Assembly: GCA_963575745.1 (NCBI GenBank) | Contig: CAUYUJ010007247.1 | Span: forward strand, 456,475 to 520,474 | DNA length: 64,000 nucleotides | Reading direction: 5' to 3' | DNA from: Prorocentrum cordatum | Taxonomy: Eukaryota > Sar > Dinophyceae > Prorocentrales > Prorocentraceae | Shown: positions 41,552-51,719 of the stretch, piece by piece | Numbering within the stretch: position 1 is the stretch's first letter | How the letters are laid out: each line of letters opens with the position of its first letter | Position numbers and translations under genes: made by a program | The notes under the pieces: generated by a model | Database searches by the model: none | Told to the model about the DNA's origin: nothing | The model's input: the letters and a program-made list of their open reading frames with translations, nothing else

Positions 41552-44500
41552 TCAATGAAAACTGTCTCGAAAAATCCTCCTCACTCCTGTACCATAGGGG
41601 ACGAGGGGAGGAGAGGTGAGACGGTAGCAGAGGGAGAGGGAGGCGACTCCTCGATCCGTCCTGCCGAACACAAAAGCAAAAGCGAACCAGCGGCGGCGGC
41701 TCGGCGCGGCAGCGGCACAACGCACGCGCATATACTGCGCACGCGACACCGCTGGTCCGTCCTGCGGTGGCGCGCCCGCCCCGTCAGTATCTTGATGAGC
41801 AGCATCTGGTGGAACAGCTCGAGCAGCGCGGTCGGTGGCCTGGCGCTGGGCCTCGTCCATGCCCGCTGCCGTGAGGCCCGCGTTGCGGACAGGGCTGATT
41901 CCCCGCGGGGCCGCCGCTGCCGCGGCAGCGGCTGAGGTGGCGGGGGCTCCGCCCCGACTCTGAGGTGAGAGCGGTGAGCCACCGCCGAAACCCGCCGCAA
42001 GGTCCTTGACACGGTACTTGTTCTTGAACGGGTCGAAGGTCGGCGCCTCGTCGATGGGGACGATCACGCGGGTGGGCAGCGGCGGCTCGTGGTCCGTGGA
42101 CGGCGTCGGAGAGAGGTCGACCTGGCCAGGTTCGATGACGCTGGCACCGAAGCGTGGCACCACTTCGGGGGCTCGGCCATCAGCCTGAGTCTCGCGAGGC
42201 GGCGAGCTCGTGGAGCTCCCTGGTGCCTTGCGTGAGCTGTGGCGGCTGCAGGACCTGCTGCGCGGGACGCGCCCGCCCGTGTGGCGGTCGCGTGGCGAGG
42301 TCGCCTGGGCATTAGCGCGCTCGGAATCCGCCCTGCTCGGGGATCGGATCGGCGCCGCGCAGGGTGATGGGCTGGGCTGGCGGGGGCCGCCTGCGCCGCC
42401 CTCCGCCGTGGCTGTGGCCTGGTCAGGGTCAACAGCGTCGGGGCGGGGGCTGATGTGGTGGGCACTTCCGTCGCTGTGCCGCGGGGAGGCGCTGTGGTGC
42501 GCCTGGGTGTACGTGAGGACGAGCGGGACGAGCGGCTGCCTCTCTCGCACAGGTGGGGCAGGTTTTGCCTGGGCAGGGCGCAGCGATGCGGCCACGTTTG
42601 GCGGGGGCGTGTGTTGGCGCGGTTGCCAAGCGCGCACGTTCGCATCGCGCCATCCTTCAGGGCGCCCTGTCCTGCCACGGCTTGGTGCAGCCCCCTGGGC
42701 TGAAGCCGCAGGGGTTAGCACTGCGGGTTGGTTGCTGGGTGTGCTGTCATGGCGGCCTGGGTAGTGGCCCCAGGCACGCGTGGACCCTGGCACGGGCGAG
42801 GTGGCCCGTGGGGGGGACTGCACGAGTGCCCGCGAGTGACCGATGGCCGCTGGATGCACCCTGGCGTGGGGGGCATGGCCGTAGCTGGAGGCAGCTGCTC
42901 CAACCGCCGCGGGCCTGGCGCCAATGGGGCCACGGTGATAGGCGGCACCCCCGCCGTACACCGTGTTGCCGCCTGTCGGGACACGCGCGGGGGAGCGGTT
43001 GCGTGGAGTGCTCGGCTGACCTGCGTCGCGTTGGTCGCGCTGCTGAATGCGCTGCTGGTGCTGTTGGTAGCGCTGCTGGTCGGCTCTCGAGAGCGGGCGG
43101 GTGTCGGGGAGGACAGTGGGCACGACGGGCCGCCGCCAGCCCTGGTAGACGTGCTCGAAGGCGTGGTCTGGGTAAGTCTCCCCGACGGGTGAATATCGCC
43201 GCACATGCTCCATGCAGTCAATGTTCTGCGGCTCGGGGAGCGCCGTGATGTTTACGGCGCGCTGGTGCGCTGGTCCATAGAGACAGAAACTACCACGGTT
43301 GCTGCGATCGTGATTCCGCTCGGCTTCGGTCGTGGCTCGGCTCACCATGGCGTCGCAGAGGCGCATGTCGTAGTCGAGAGCTTGAGGCCCAGGGCCGCCC
43401 TCGGCGTCCCAGTACAGTACCACATCCCGCCAGCGGGTGCGGGTAGTGTGGATGCGCTCGGCGATGCACTCGCAGACGGTCCTGACTGTGACACGATCCC
43501 TGTGCATGTTGGTGATGGTTAGGGAATAAGGTCGGCGGACCGTTTTGTTGAAGGTGAAGTCCTCCTTGAGGGCCTGGTGGGGGCCGAAGAGCACGTAGCC
43601 TTCCCTCCACAGCGGTTGGTCGGGGGACGGGTCTTCAGGCATCCCCGTTCCTGTGAACCCAGGTGGCCGCCGCGTGCCGTCGGGCAATCCCTGCCTGGGG
43701 ACCCGCCGCGGCCTCGGTGGAAGGTACCATTGACCCTGGTAACCAGCTTGGCCTGGTTGTGGAGGCTCCCCCCCGGGGCCTGAAGGCGCTCGGGGGGGCT
43801 CCTTGAGGTCGTGGTGGGCTGGCGCGTTGCCAAATTGGCGGGCAAGGATGTGCGGCGGCATCCCTGTGGCACGGACGTCGAGCAGGCTGTGTGGACTGGG
43901 CGGGTGAGGGCACCTGCTGGAGAGGCAGCATGTGTCAGAGTCCCTGTTGTCGGTGCTGAATGCACACGTCCAGCTGTTGCAAGAGTAGTCCGTGGACCAG
44001 TCCATAGGTGCACGTAGTCCGCTGAGGGCGCAGTCTGGGCACGTTGGTTGGCCCGAGGTGCCGAGCTGCGTGTTGCGGCGGGCCGCACAGTACTGGCAGC
44101 ATTGAAATCGGCACTGTAGGCATGACCAGCGTCCTGGTAGGGGCGGGAGCGCTTGCTCGTTTGTGCCTGGGTCGTCAGGGTGGGGTCGAGGTCGATCCCA
44201 CAAGGGCCAGACGTCGGCAAACCAGGACTGGCCTGTAGTGCGGACGACCTCGGCGGGGAGGCGAGCGTCATCGGCGTGGCGCTCTATCCACTGGGGCCCC
44301 ATGTCCGCTGGTACCATGACCGTGCGCCACGTGTCATCCGCCTTGACGTGGACTTGGGTCGGTGCCCAGAGCTTGGTAGTGGTATCGCCATGGTCGTGGT
44401 GGAGGATGACCCAGCCGTCACGACCCACCACCTCAGGGTCGATAACGCGATGGCCCATGACGGTCGTCCCCCACGGTAAGTAGGCGCCGTCGTGGTGATC

Positions 44501-47500
44501 GCCAGGGTCAAGCCAGACCTCGATGCCAGGGGCATTGACACGGGCCCGCACATCACGGACGTGGAAGGCGAGAACGTGGTAGGCGGTCGGCTCCACTTCC
44601 GTCACGATGTGCTCCCACGTCTCGATGTCGCTGTAGTCCGAGGTGGAGTTTTCGCCACTCTGCCGTGACGCACGAGAGGCGGATCGCCGTGGGCGGGCGT
44701 GGCCTCGGGCGAGGGCCGCGGCAGCCCTGATGAGGGACGGCATACGGCGGTTGTCGTCTCCTGGTGTCGTCGATGAGCGGTCTGGACTGTGTGCCAGGGC
44801 GGCACCTGACTGGTAGGTGCGCGGTGGACCAGGCTCGGCCCCAGGGCTGGAGCCGCTGGGGCGCGACTCGCGTGCTTCGGGGTGCCCCCGCACGGGGACG
44901 GCTTGCAAGCCAGTGTACACAAGGTCGATCAGTGACTGCGGGTCCAGCTGGAGCCTGCGCAGCGAGACGCGTGGCCGGGGCTGGTTGGGGTCGGCCCTGG
45001 TGGCTGCTTCAGTGTCGTAATGCTGTTTGGCCCATGCTCGCGCTGCCTCTGGCGAGTATAGTGCCTGCGGCGGTGGCCACGCTGCCGCGATGCCCAGCCT
45101 GCGCCGAGTGCTAGCTTCCTGGTCGTGGGCTTCAGCGGCCTCACGGAGATCTGGATGATCGTAGCCAGCGATGTGGAGGGCGTGCGCACAGTCGCCCATG
45201 CCAAATACTTGTGGCAAGGCACGGCACCTGGAGGCAGCTTCCGTGGGGGCACACCAGTCCATGCGGATGAGGAGGCCCAGGACCCGAGGGTAGATGAGGC
45301 GCGCTCCGTGGGCCTCCCCTTTCACGAAGTTGTGCCAGTTTTCACCGCTCGGTGGTTGGGTGGCCTCGCACATCCAGAGCGCGATGGGTCCCCACGCGAG
45401 GGTGTCGTCTTCGAGGCTGTAGGGCGGGTGGGGCGGCACTGCGTACCACGCGGCCAGCGAAGGGTGCACACTCACGTACGTGCGGCCAACGTTGGTGCCA
45501 GTTCGACCCTTCGTTTCACGGCGGGGGCCTGGCAAGAGGTGCCCTCCGCTGGCGGCGAGACGGGCCGCAAGGTCGCCACGGGTCCCATGCCAGAAGACAG
45601 TGGGCGCGTCGGTGGTGGGTTTGCGGAGGTCCCACGTGAGGTAGGGGAAAATCGTCTCGCCTGAGTTTCCGCCCGAGTCTTCGAGCACCCAAGTGAGGCG
45701 GTTCGGGGGCCTCTGCATGATGTCAGTCCACGGCCCCAGCGCTTGGAGTGTTAGATCATGGGTGAATCGAGGATGGTCGTGAAGTCGCAGAGCGTCTTTG
45801 ATGTCCTCTGTAGACACGCCACTGTTACCAAGCGCAAAGCCGTTTTGGTACAGGGCGTTGAGGATGCTCGTCGGCGGCACGGGCACCGCTGGGTCGCGCT
45901 GAATAGTGTTGCGTAAGTTGCGCGTCGGTGGCTTGAGGGCTAGATGGGGCGTACCAGGGCCTAAAGGCGCCTGGGGCCTGGCGGGTGATGCATAGCGTGC
46001 TCGCCGACGTGGTGGTTGGGTGTCCGTGTCGGAAGAGGAACCACGAGCATCTGCATGTCGGAAGATGGACCACGGCCTGTCGCGGGTGCGCTCACGTGGT
46101 TCCCTTGCCTCGGCGTCGCTGGCGTGGGCTGTGGCGTCTTCGTGAGTCGGTGGATTACCGTAGACCGCGCCGCTCTTGGAACCGTATCGCAGAGACGGGC
46201 TGGTCGATCGTGGTGTGACGGACGAGGCTCGCGATACGGCGGCAGTGACTTCAACGATGGCGGCGGTGGTGGCGGTGGTGACATCGGCGACTGCGGCGGC
46301 AACTGCTGCGGCGTAGTGTTCCTGTAGCAGCGGATGTCGGAGTGAGTGCACGTGCTGGTCCTCGTGTTCTTCGGCAAGCGTGCGTGGCATTGTGTATGTG
46401 GCCTCATCGCGCGGCCTCCTGATCGGTTGGCAACAGCGGAGGCACCACTGGGCCGTGGATGAGTCCAGGGCACGCGCACAGATGCGGGCTCCTACGTGTC
46501 CGACGGCTCCTTGAGCGAGGAGTTTGGCGCCGACAAGAAGAAGACCGCACACCACTCCGCCAGTGGCGATAGCTCCGAGTTTGCCGCTGGCCCATTTCAG
46601 GACACCCCCGAGGCCGACCCCGACTGCGCTGGCTCCACCCGAGACAATATCTCTGAGTTTGGCGCTGGCCCACATGAGAGTACCCCACAATGCGGACGTG
46701 ACGTTGTATGCCGTTGTGCGTCGGGGTGTGGTGGGCACAGATGGGCCCGGTGCCGCCGCTTGACGTCGTCGTCGTTGTCGGTAGCTGGGGTCTCGGCTCG
46801 GTGTCGGCAGGTACCCATCGATCTGGTCCTTATACGGCATTGCTATCACGATGGCGTACGTGGCTACAAAGAGGCAAATGAGGCAGCCACAGTGTCGTGA
46901 TGCCGCTGCGCTGTGCTGGGCGTCGTAGGTGCCGCTGGCATCTGGGTTCGCGTCGTCGATGGGGTCGTTATCGATGTCGGCCTGCCAGTGGTCGATAAAG
47001 CTGAGATTGGAGTCAGTCCCGTTAACACGGCAGACAGGAGTGCGGGGCGTGGTGCTGCCACCTGCGGTCTGGAGATGTCCAGGTCCAGCCAGTGCTGCAG
47101 CGGGGCTGAAGCCGCCACTGCGCGGGCTGGCTTGAGCTGGCGATGCAGTAGCATGGCTTGTCGCGTCGGCGACAGTGGCGCCTTCAGCGTCGTTGAGCTG
47201 TGCGCAGGGGTCGGTCTGGGCCGAGTCGTTGGGCGGACTGCTGTGCGACGGGGTGTGCCCTGAGTGGGGTTCGCTGTCACGGTCATGCTGGGCCGTGTCG
47301 CCTGGTGGTGTCATGCCGTCACGATCCTGGGTTTCCATGTCGTCCTGACTATCGTCCGACGCGTGGAACGAGCCCAGGGATATGTTGCTGATATCGTCCG
47401 ACGCGTGGAACGAGTCCTGGGGTATGTTGCTGATATCGCTGGCCGCGATGTGCTGGAGCAGCCATGATATGGGGTCGTCTGCGACCTGCTCACCTGTGGC

Positions 47501-48571
47501 GTGCTGGGCGAGGCCAGCTGGCGGTGGTGGGTTTAGCGGTTCCATCGGTGCCGCGGCGAGCTCCGCCTCGACAAGCGGCTGCATGTCTGTCGGGTGGTGC
47601 AGGATCGCGTCCGCGAGGTACGCCAGGGCGTCTTGGTCAGGTGGAGGGAGGCCTCTTGGTAGTAAGGCGTGGGCCCGTGAGAGGTATGACGGCAAGGGTG
47701 CCGTGAAAGCCTCAGGGCCGACGAGCTGAGCACGAGCGCCCTGGTATTCCAGAAGGAGGCCAAAGTAGCGGGTGGAGTACTCGCGGCTGCCCTGGATACG
47801 AGTGAGGTTGCGGTTGGTGCGCTGTCTGTCAGGGCCCGCTCTATACCAGATGTCCTCACACATGTCGATCGCGGTGCGCTGGCGCAGGGCGTCGTTTTTC
47901 TCCTCGGAGTCCTCCTGGAAAAAGTGGTCATACTGTGGCAGATGGAGCGTCGCCAGGATGTACGGGACGCAGTCCTCGAGCCATGCCCAGAACACGTCCT
48001 GGTGGTCCTCACCTGGTGCCCACGCCGCAGCGCACGGTATGAGCCGGGCTCGGATCATCATCAGGTGCCAGAAAGCGGGGTCCTCCTCGGGTTCGCCTCT
48101 GGCGCACAGGGGGGTAATGAGACCCGTGGGACTATAGCGGGGCACGACAGCGGGGCTGAAGCCGCCACTGTGTGCATGGCCTTGGTCAGCGGCCCCGTCG
48201 AGGGTGTGCTGCACGACGGTCGAGGCCACGCTGAGGGTGAACTGCGATGCATGTGTCGTAGTTGACGAGGGCGTGCATGCACTCGCGATGGCGCCCAACG
48301 GTCCCTTGCCGCGCGGACCCGCGGCGGCGGTGCTGTTCACGATCGGGTCCAAAATGGTGCAATGATCGCACTTGTAGATGCTGCTGTCATCGTAAAGGAA
48401 AACGTGCTGGGGCGCACCGCCTGAAGACGGGCGTGCTCCAGCTAGCAAAGGGAGGGCCATGCTGCAGGCAAGGCGCCGCATGATGGCGAGGCCAGGCAGG
48501 CGGCGCGAGCGATGAGCCAAAAGCTGCATGTCGGCACACGTCCTCGAATACCCCTGAATGCTCATGTACAT
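41552..48571 (-). CDS. LINE ORF2, copy B: membrane protein with ADP-ribosyltransferase-like and Cys-rich segments (about 2339 aa, intact)
   Basis: First ATG at 48571 (MYMSIQGYSR). The frame is open 34 codons further to a TTG at 48673, and that extension would add a hydrophobic signal-like start, so the N-terminus is unsure. Two membrane segments: CGCLICLFVATYAIVIAMPY (about 46.86 kb) and AIATGGVVCGLLLVGAKLLA (about 46.5 kb), the latter followed by LRCCQ. ART-like segment at about 45240-45730: VFWHGTRGDLAARL, then NVGRTYVSVHPSLAAWYA, recalling the H and Y positions of PARP/KptA folds. Cys-rich part at about 43.9-44.1 kb: CLQCRFQCCQYCAARR, TCPDC, DTCCLSSRC. The remainder is Pro/Ala/Arg-rich. 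The stop is 100 bases before the ORF3 ATG. No function is known to me for such an ORF in a LINE. Confidence 0.7.
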   Translation of the reverse strand: MYMSIQGYSRTCADMQLLAHRSRRLPGLAIMRRLACSMALPLLAGARPSSGGAPQHVFLYDDSSIYKCDHCTILDPIVNSTAAAGPRGKGPLGAIASACTPSSTTTHASQFTLSVASTVVQHTLDGAADQGHAHSGGFSPAVVPRYSPTGLITPLCARGEPEEDPAFWHLMMIRARLIPCAAAWAPGEDHQDVFWAWLEDCVPYILATLHLPQYDHFFQEDSEEKNDALRQRTAIDMCEDIWYRAGPDRQRTNRNLTRIQGSREYSTRYFGLLLEYQGARAQLVGPEAFTAPLPSYLSRAHALLPRGLPPPDQDALAYLADAILHHPTDMQPLVEAELAAAPMEPLNPPPPAGLAQHATGEQVADDPISWLLQHIAASDISNIPQDSFHASDDISNISLGSFHASDDSQDDMETQDRDGMTPPGDTAQHDRDSEPHSGHTPSHSSPPNDSAQTDPCAQLNDAEGATVADATSHATASPAQASPRSGGFSPAAALAGPGHLQTAGGSTTPRTPVCRVNGTDSNLSFIDHWQADIDNDPIDDANPDASGTYDAQHSAAASRHCGCLICLFVATYAIVIAMPYKDQIDGYLPTPSRDPSYRQRRRRQAAAPGPSVPTTPRRTTAYNVTSALWGTLMWASAKLRDIVSGGASAVGVGLGGVLKWASGKLGAIATGGVVCGLLLVGAKLLAQGAVGHVGARICARALDSSTAQWCLRCCQPIRRPRDEATYTMPRTLAEEHEDQHVHSLRHPLLQEHYAAAVAAAVADVTTATTAAIVEVTAAVSRASSVTPRSTSPSLRYGSKSGAVYGNPPTHEDATAHASDAEAREPRERTRDRPWSIFRHADARGSSSDTDTQPPRRRARYASPARPQAPLGPGTPHLALKPPTRNLRNTIQRDPAVPVPPTSILNALYQNGFALGNSGVSTEDIKDALRLHDHPRFTHDLTLQALGPWTDIMQRPPNRLTWVLEDSGGNSGETIFPYLTWDLRKPTTDAPTVFWHGTRGDLAARLAASGGHLLPGPRRETKGRTGTNVGRTYVSVHPSLAAWYAVPPHPPYSLEDDTLAWGPIALWMCEATQPPSGENWHNFVKGEAHGARLIYPRVLGLLIRMDWCAPTEAASRCRALPQVFGMGDCAHALHIAGYDHPDLREAAEAHDQEASTRRRLGIAAAWPPPQALYSPEAARAWAKQHYDTEAATRADPNQPRPRVSLRRLQLDPQSLIDLVYTGLQAVPVRGHPEARESRPSGSSPGAEPGPPRTYQSGAALAHSPDRSSTTPGDDNRRMPSLIRAAAALARGHARPRRSASRASRQSGENSTSDYSDIETWEHIVTEVEPTAYHVLAFHVRDVRARVNAPGIEVWLDPGDHHDGAYLPWGTTVMGHRVIDPEVVGRDGWVILHHDHGDTTTKLWAPTQVHVKADDTWRTVMVPADMGPQWIERHADDARLPAEVVRTTGQSWFADVWPLWDRPRPHPDDPGTNEQALPPLPGRWSCLQCRFQCCQYCAARRNTQLGTSGQPTCPDCALSGLRAPMDWSTDYSCNSWTCAFSTDNRDSDTCCLSSRCPHPPSPHSLLDVRATGMPPHILARQFGNAPAHHDLKEPPRAPSGPGGEPPQPGQAGYQGQWYLPPRPRRVPRQGLPDGTRRPPGFTGTGMPEDPSPDQPLWREGYVLFGPHQALKEDFTFNKTVRRPYSLTITNMHRDRVTVRTVCECIAERIHTTRTRWRDVVLYWDAEGGPGPQALDYDMRLCDAMVSRATTEAERNHDRSNRGSFCLYGPAHQRAVNITALPEPQNIDCMEHVRRYSPVGETYPDHAFEHVYQGWRRPVVPTVLPDTRPLSRADQQRYQQHQQRIQQRDQRDAGQPSTPRNRSPARVPTGGNTVYGGGAAYHRGPIGARPAAVGAAASSYGHAPHARVHPAAIGHSRALVQSPPRATSPVPGSTRAWGHYPGRHDSTPSNQPAVLTPAASAQGAAPSRGRTGRPEGWRDANVRAWQPRQHTPPPNVAASLRPAQAKPAPPVRERQPLVPLVLTYTQAHHSASPRHSDGSAHHISPRPDAVDPDQATATAEGGAGGPRQPSPSPCAAPIRSPSRADSERANAQATSPRDRHTGGRVPRSRSCSRHSSRKAPGSSTSSPPRETQADGRAPEVVPRFGASVIEPGQVDLSPTPSTDHEPPLPTRVIVPIDEAPTFDPFKNKYRVKDLAAGFGGGSPLSPQSRGGAPATSAAAAAAAAPRGISPVRNAGLTAAGMDEAQRQATDRAARAVPPDAAHQDTDGAGAPPQDGPAVSRAQYMRVRCAAAAPSRRRWFAFAFVFGRTDRGVASLSLCYRLTSPPLVPYGTGVRRIFRDSFH

Positions 48572-48742
48572 TGCAACAATCACGCCCCCTGCAAGACTGC
48601 GGGTGTCCCTACACCAGATAGCTTGCGCGTGCTGCTGCCAAAACAGACATGAGGTGACAAGAAGGAGATACAACGCGAAGAGGGAAGAGATGCCTCTGGA
48701 GGCGCTTCCTCGGAGGGCTGAGGCGGGCTCTCTGAGGCACCT

Positions 48743-51312
48743 TCAATAGGGTTCCTGGGTGGCCCGACCCTTGTCTTTGCCTTTGTCAGCCCCTGGGGGC
48801 CCCGTCCCTGGGGTGACCTGGCCTGGCTGGTCGATCCACCCGCAGACAGCCACGGGATCAGCGGCCGCTGCAGCTTCCTCCTTCTTAGTTGCCAGAGTGG
48901 CCACTTGTGGCAGGTGGATGGTGCCCCCCGTGAGGTGCCCGAGGAGGGCCTGGATGTCGCCGCGCAGTGCAGCAGCTTCGGCGGTTGCCGTCTGTTGCTG
49001 GGTGGCGACGGTGGCAAGCCCCCGTTCCAACCCCGAGACGTGCTCCGTGAGCGTGGCCTGGGAGGAGAGAACGCCCGCAAGCTGGACCTGCATGTTATCC
49101 ACCGTGTTGGCTAGCAGCTCGTGCTGTTGTTCCATGTGCTGGATGCGGGTCGTGGCAGCATCTGGCGGTTGAGAGGCCGATGCGAAGCGCTCACCGAAGG
49201 TGTTAAGTTCGTGGGAGGCCTCGCTGTATTCATCGCCTGATGAGAGGATCTCGACGTCCTCGGCGTCGCCTGGTACTTCGGCGGCTGTGGCAGCGTCGCC
49301 TTCGGAGTGGCCCCCGCCTTCTGCCGCCACCGTGCCATGCCGGGAGTCATGACCACCTGCTCCTGGGGCGGCCGTTTGTTCAGCGGCTCCGTCCGTGCCG
49401 TGCGGGGGTGCAGAGGAGCTGCGGCCTGGGGCGCAGTGTGACCTTGCGTGCGGCGGGGCGTCACGTTTCCCACTGGAGGATCGGTGGCGCTTGGCTAAAG
49501 GCTCCTCCTTGGGGATCAGGAGCGGTGCGACGCCTTTGCCTTTGGGCGTGGCAGTCATGAGGTCGTGGAGATAGGGGCTCTGGGCCGCTTTGGTGAGGAG
49601 TGTGCCGGTGGCGGGGCTGAAGCCGCCACCACGAGCTGGCGGCGTCACAGGCTCCGTAATGGTGGTAGGCGTGACGATGGTGACGTTGTCCCGCTTTGGC
49701 ACCACCTCAGCCAACGGGGCCTCGGTGATGCTCCACGGGATGGGGCACCCCGCAACTTGCACCGTGTATGTGAGTGGGGGCCGATGGGCACGCACTAAGG
49801 CAAACTGGGCCGCAGTGGCTGGGTCCCAGGCGGTGTGGTAGACCTCACAGTCCCATTTGACGGACGGGCCCGTGAGAGTCTTGGCGAGCTGGGTCAGCGT
49901 GGCGTGGCGTGCCGCAATGCCAGTGATGCGGTAGCGCGTCTTGGCGAGGGAAGCCTCGCAGCCGCGGATGCTGACGGCCGCAGCCCTGGCGGCGTCTGAC
50001 CCCCGTGGAACACGGATCCCCAGTAAGCCTGACTTGCCGTGCCTGACGACTCCCAGGGCCTTGAACTCCACCGACTTCTGGAACGCATCTGCCATCGTGA
50101 TGGGATGGTCCTCAGGGAACCACACGGTCTGATACTTGTCAGCGGTGGGCTCGTCAGCACCTACGTTGCTGAGGTCGTAGGTAGCGCCGAGTTGCCCTGA
50201 TCCCGCCAAGACCTTGTCGACCGCTTGAAGACTGACGCCGAAGGTGGCGGCCAGGGACCTCTTCCCGACGCCCGATCCAAACCTGCCTAGGCTTTTGCAG
50301 GGTTCAAGGATGGTGACGGCTTTAAAGTTGCCGTGGAAGAGGGCCTTGAAGGTGTCCTGGAGCTGACTATCGAGCTCCTGGCGGCGAGCGTCTTTCTTGG
50401 ACTCCCTGTGCTTTTGGTTTTGGCGCGCCTTGTCCTGTGGAGCGGAGTCCCCTCGAAAAGGGCCCTTGGTGCGTGGACCACCGTTCACGGGGGCACCTCC
50501 CGAGAACTGGTCCTCGAAGGCCTGATGCATGGAGGGGACTGCGGCGATGGCCTCGGTTTCATGTATGGTCGCCCGAATCCAGCATACGTGGTCGGCAGGG
50601 TCGATGGTGGCGACGGCTACTTTTTCCGTGCAGGCGACCTCCTTGGTGCCCAGCTGGTACACGGTCACGGGGACGTGCGTGTGGACCACTTTGGGCGCCT
50701 TGGGGTGACGCTTCAGACGGGGACGGCGAGCTCGGTACCGACGTAGTTGTCGTTTTTTGGGCCCATGACAGCAATCGCGAGCTGGCCCGTGGTTCGCTTG
50801 CCCTGCTCGAGGTGGTGTTGGAGCAGCCGCTCACCGCTCTCGTAGTCGTGGAGGCTGATACTGGGCTTGTACGTCTTGCCGTCGTCGGGGGATGTGGGTT
50901 CGGCGAGGACGGGGACCTTCCAAAAGGCCGGGTCCAAGGCGATGAATTGGGTGTCCGCAGTCTGAAGACGTGCGGAACCCGCTGGTGGGTGTGATGTGTC
51001 GCCGCCAATGCGCTTAGGCTTGCTGCGCTGGTGATGGTCAAGCGTGTAGCTGATCTGGTTGGTGGCACACATGCGGATCAGGGCGCTGCCGAGCTTCTTC
51101 GTGTTGGACTTATGCATGTCATACGTTGCCTGGAGCTCGTCCGCGTTCAGTTCGGCAAGCCCGTTGTATGCGGCCGTGGGGCGGTCAGACCCCGCTTGCT
51201 TGAACGCTGCGATGCAGTCCTGCTTGCGTTGGAGGAGAGATCCTTCAGCCGCAGGACGGGAACTCGGAGGCTGCTTGGAAGAGCGACGGCGGTCCGGCTT
51301 CTTGGGGGCCAT
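48743..51312 (-). pseudogene. LINE ORF1, copy B (one-base deletion)
   Basis: ATG at 51312 (MAPKKPDRRRSS). Colinear with ORF1 of copy A. Near 50715 copy B reads CTTCAGACGG where copy A has CTTCAGGACGG, so one base is missing and the frame breaks after ELAVPV. The remaining 648 codons are open in the second frame to the same stop context, with the coiled coil intact. Copy B also lacks a few residues after PPSSRP relative to copy A. Confidence 0.75.
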
Positions 51313-51464
51313 TGCTGCGGGCGCTCTGGTGAGGAGAGGTGACGCGAATCAGTAGGGTCCTGCGGGGACCCCTCCGGTCTCGCGAGGCCTGGGAGTCTGG
51401 CTCCGAGGCGGGGCGCTTCGCGTCGCGGCTGCGGTCTGAGTGCTGGGCACTCTCGAGCCGAGAC
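51313..51464 (-). other. 5' leader of LINE copy B
   Basis: 152 bases matching 34681-34834, ending at the GA/TC tract at 51465. Confidence 0.5.
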
Positions 51465-51705
<241 letters not shown>

Positions 51706-51719
51706 AACAAAAAAAAGAG

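Noticed and set aside
48571-48673. TTG at 48673 as the ORF2 start, giving a signal-peptide-like N-terminus
   Set aside because: Non-ATG; kept only as an open extension, with the ATG at 48571 preferred.
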